A stretch of 64,000 bases of DNA from Planctomycetota bacterium (GTDB taxonomy: Bacteria; Planctomycetota; UBA1135; UBA2386): positions 102,415 to 166,414 of the forward strand of contig JANQJF010000056.1 in the NCBI GenBank assembly GCA_028281765.1, in the 5' to 3' direction. The notes below the pieces were generated by a model. The model had not been told where the DNA came from, made no database searches, and saw only the letters and a list, made by a program, of their open reading frames with translations. This document shows positions 63,383 to 64,000 of the stretch, piece by piece (the stretch's first letter is position 1; each line of letters begins with the position of its first letter). The position numbers and the translations under genes were made by a program.

Positions 63383-63751
63383 ATGAACGAATTGGGTTAT
63401 CGGCGTCTTGATGTGTATCAGGCCGCGCTCGAGCTGAACGTCCTGGTGGAGAGGCTGGCGAACGCATTGCCTCGAGGGAATCACGAACTCGCGGATCAGG
63501 CTCGTCGGGCCGCGATGTCGGTCGTCCTGAATCTCGCGGAGGGTGCCGGAGAATTCAGCCCAGGCGAGAAGGCTCGCTTCTACCGGATTGCTCGGCGGTC
63601 AGCGACCGAGTGCTCCGCCGCGATGGACATCATGCGCGCCAACGAACTAGTCGCCATCCTCCCACTCGATGAGGCCGACGTTCTCTCGGACCGAGTCATA
63701 GCGATGATCACGAAACTCATCCTCCGCACCGACCCGAAAATATCCCGCTGA
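63383..63751 (+). CDS. Four-helix-bundle protein of the S23/intervening-sequence family
   Basis: 122 residues, all helical, the usual family length. Motifs are YRRLDVYQAALELNVLVERL, NHELADQARRAAMSVVLNLAEG, KARFYRIARRSATECSAAMDI and a C-terminal helix (LSDRVIAMITKLILR). The family was first seen in intervening sequences of 23S rRNA genes but is common elsewhere; the fold is shared with the DGR accessory protein Avd. The ATG at 63383 is chosen over a GTG at 63359. The gene sits between inverted repeats and is followed by tandem remnants of its own 3' end, so it looks like part of a mobile or amplified element. Confidence 0.9.
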   Translation: MNELGYRRLDVYQAALELNVLVERLANALPRGNHELADQARRAAMSVVLNLAEGAGEFSPGEKARFYRIARRSATECSAAMDIMRANELVAILPLDEADVLSDRVIAMITKLILRTDPKISR

Positions 63752-64000
63752 CAGGGATCTCCCGTGTCCCGAGTCCCGACCCGCGGAACGTGAACGAGCC
63801 CGGGTCCGAGCCCGAAAACGGGACGGGCCTACACCAGATGGCTCGCCGGCCAACCACCGAATGCTCTGCCGCAAGCATCCTCCGCACCAACCGGAAGACC
63901 GCCCACTGACAGAGATCTCTCGTGTCCCGAGTCCCGACCCGCGGAACGTGAACGGGCCCGGGTCCGAGCCCGAAAACGGGACGGGCCTCTACCAGATGGC
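63748..64000. repeat. 158-bp tandem repeat containing S23-like gene remnants
   Basis: The segment after the S23-like stop repeats with a period of 158 bases: the GC-rich arm at 63766-63821 recurs at about 63924-63979. Between them an 80-base remnant encodes the end of an S23-like protein (ARRPTTECSAA, then a stop near 63909), matching ARRSATECSAA of the intact gene but with the following helices deleted. A third unit begins at the window edge (63980-64000). Confidence 0.75.

Noticed and set aside
63383..63751. Diversity-generating retroelement accessory gene (Avd)
   Set aside because: The fold is shared, but no reverse transcriptase or template/variable repeat pair is present in the window; the FGE-like domains are far away and show no paired repeat.

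Overview
The window is GC-rich and densely coded on both strands. It looks like a chromosome segment of a planctomycete (Planctomycetota) or a close relative. I base this on gene content only: four sigma-70/ECF-type sigma factors, five transmembrane Ser/Thr kinases plus one pseudokinase, three kinases ending in sulfatase-modifying-factor (FGE)-like domains, a CxPSR sulfatase, a DUF1080-type lipoprotein, and secreted BNR and FG-GAP repeat proteins. I saw no rRNA, tRNA, CRISPR array, transposase or phage genes. No gene-free stretch exceeds about 300 bases.

Layout. 1-4.5 kb: end of an unrecognised protein, a macro-domain protein, an ECF sigma factor, a secreted BNR-repeat protein and a glycosyltransferase. 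4.5-14 kb: a TPR kinase, an enolase-superfamily enzyme, a prolyl aminopeptidase, a long imperfect palindrome, a DUF1080 lipoprotein, a DUF2007-like membrane protein, an ABC exporter and a sulfatase. 14-19.1 kb, minus strand: pseudokinase-caspase fusion, anchored protein, kinase, ECF sigma factor and a 35-residue peptide. 19.1-22.7 kb: a GT2/GT39 glycosylation pair and a DUF1579 lipoprotein. 22.7-26.9 kb: an FGE-like kinase with two unknown downstream genes, and a divergent sigma factor. 26.9-33.6 kb: an unusual five-gene cluster (trypsin with glycine zipper, Cys-rich protein, acidic-repeat protein, Ser/Thr/Asp-rich protein, subtilase-patatin fusion). 33.8-40.1 kb: a cupin, then a tightly overlapping quinohemoprotein amine dehydrogenase operon (alpha, radical SAM, gamma, beta, protease). 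40.1-44 kb: a TIR-kinase-FGE-like protein with a coupled lipoprotein and a convergent unknown. 44-53.3 kb: secreted protein, FAD monooxygenase (possible late amine dehydrogenase maturation enzyme), CAP-like protein, RlmN-like enzyme, a phosphotransacetylase/AtuA-like operon and a queuosine-precursor transporter. 53.3-58.5 kb: an ECF sigma factor and FGE-like kinase enclosing two tandem copies of an unrecognised gene pair. 58.6-64 kb: FG-GAP protein, multipass membrane protein, and a four-helix-bundle (S23-like) gene flanked by inverted repeats and followed by 158-bp tandem remnants.

The best-supported system is the amine dehydrogenase. The gamma subunit keeps the exact spacing of every cross-linking residue known from the crystallised enzymes. 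The most novel candidates are the A1-B1-A2-B2 pair cluster, the protease/patatin cluster, the TIR-kinase locus, the pseudokinase-caspase fusion and the S23-like repeat element. All functions are inferred from reading translated sequence, with no database search.
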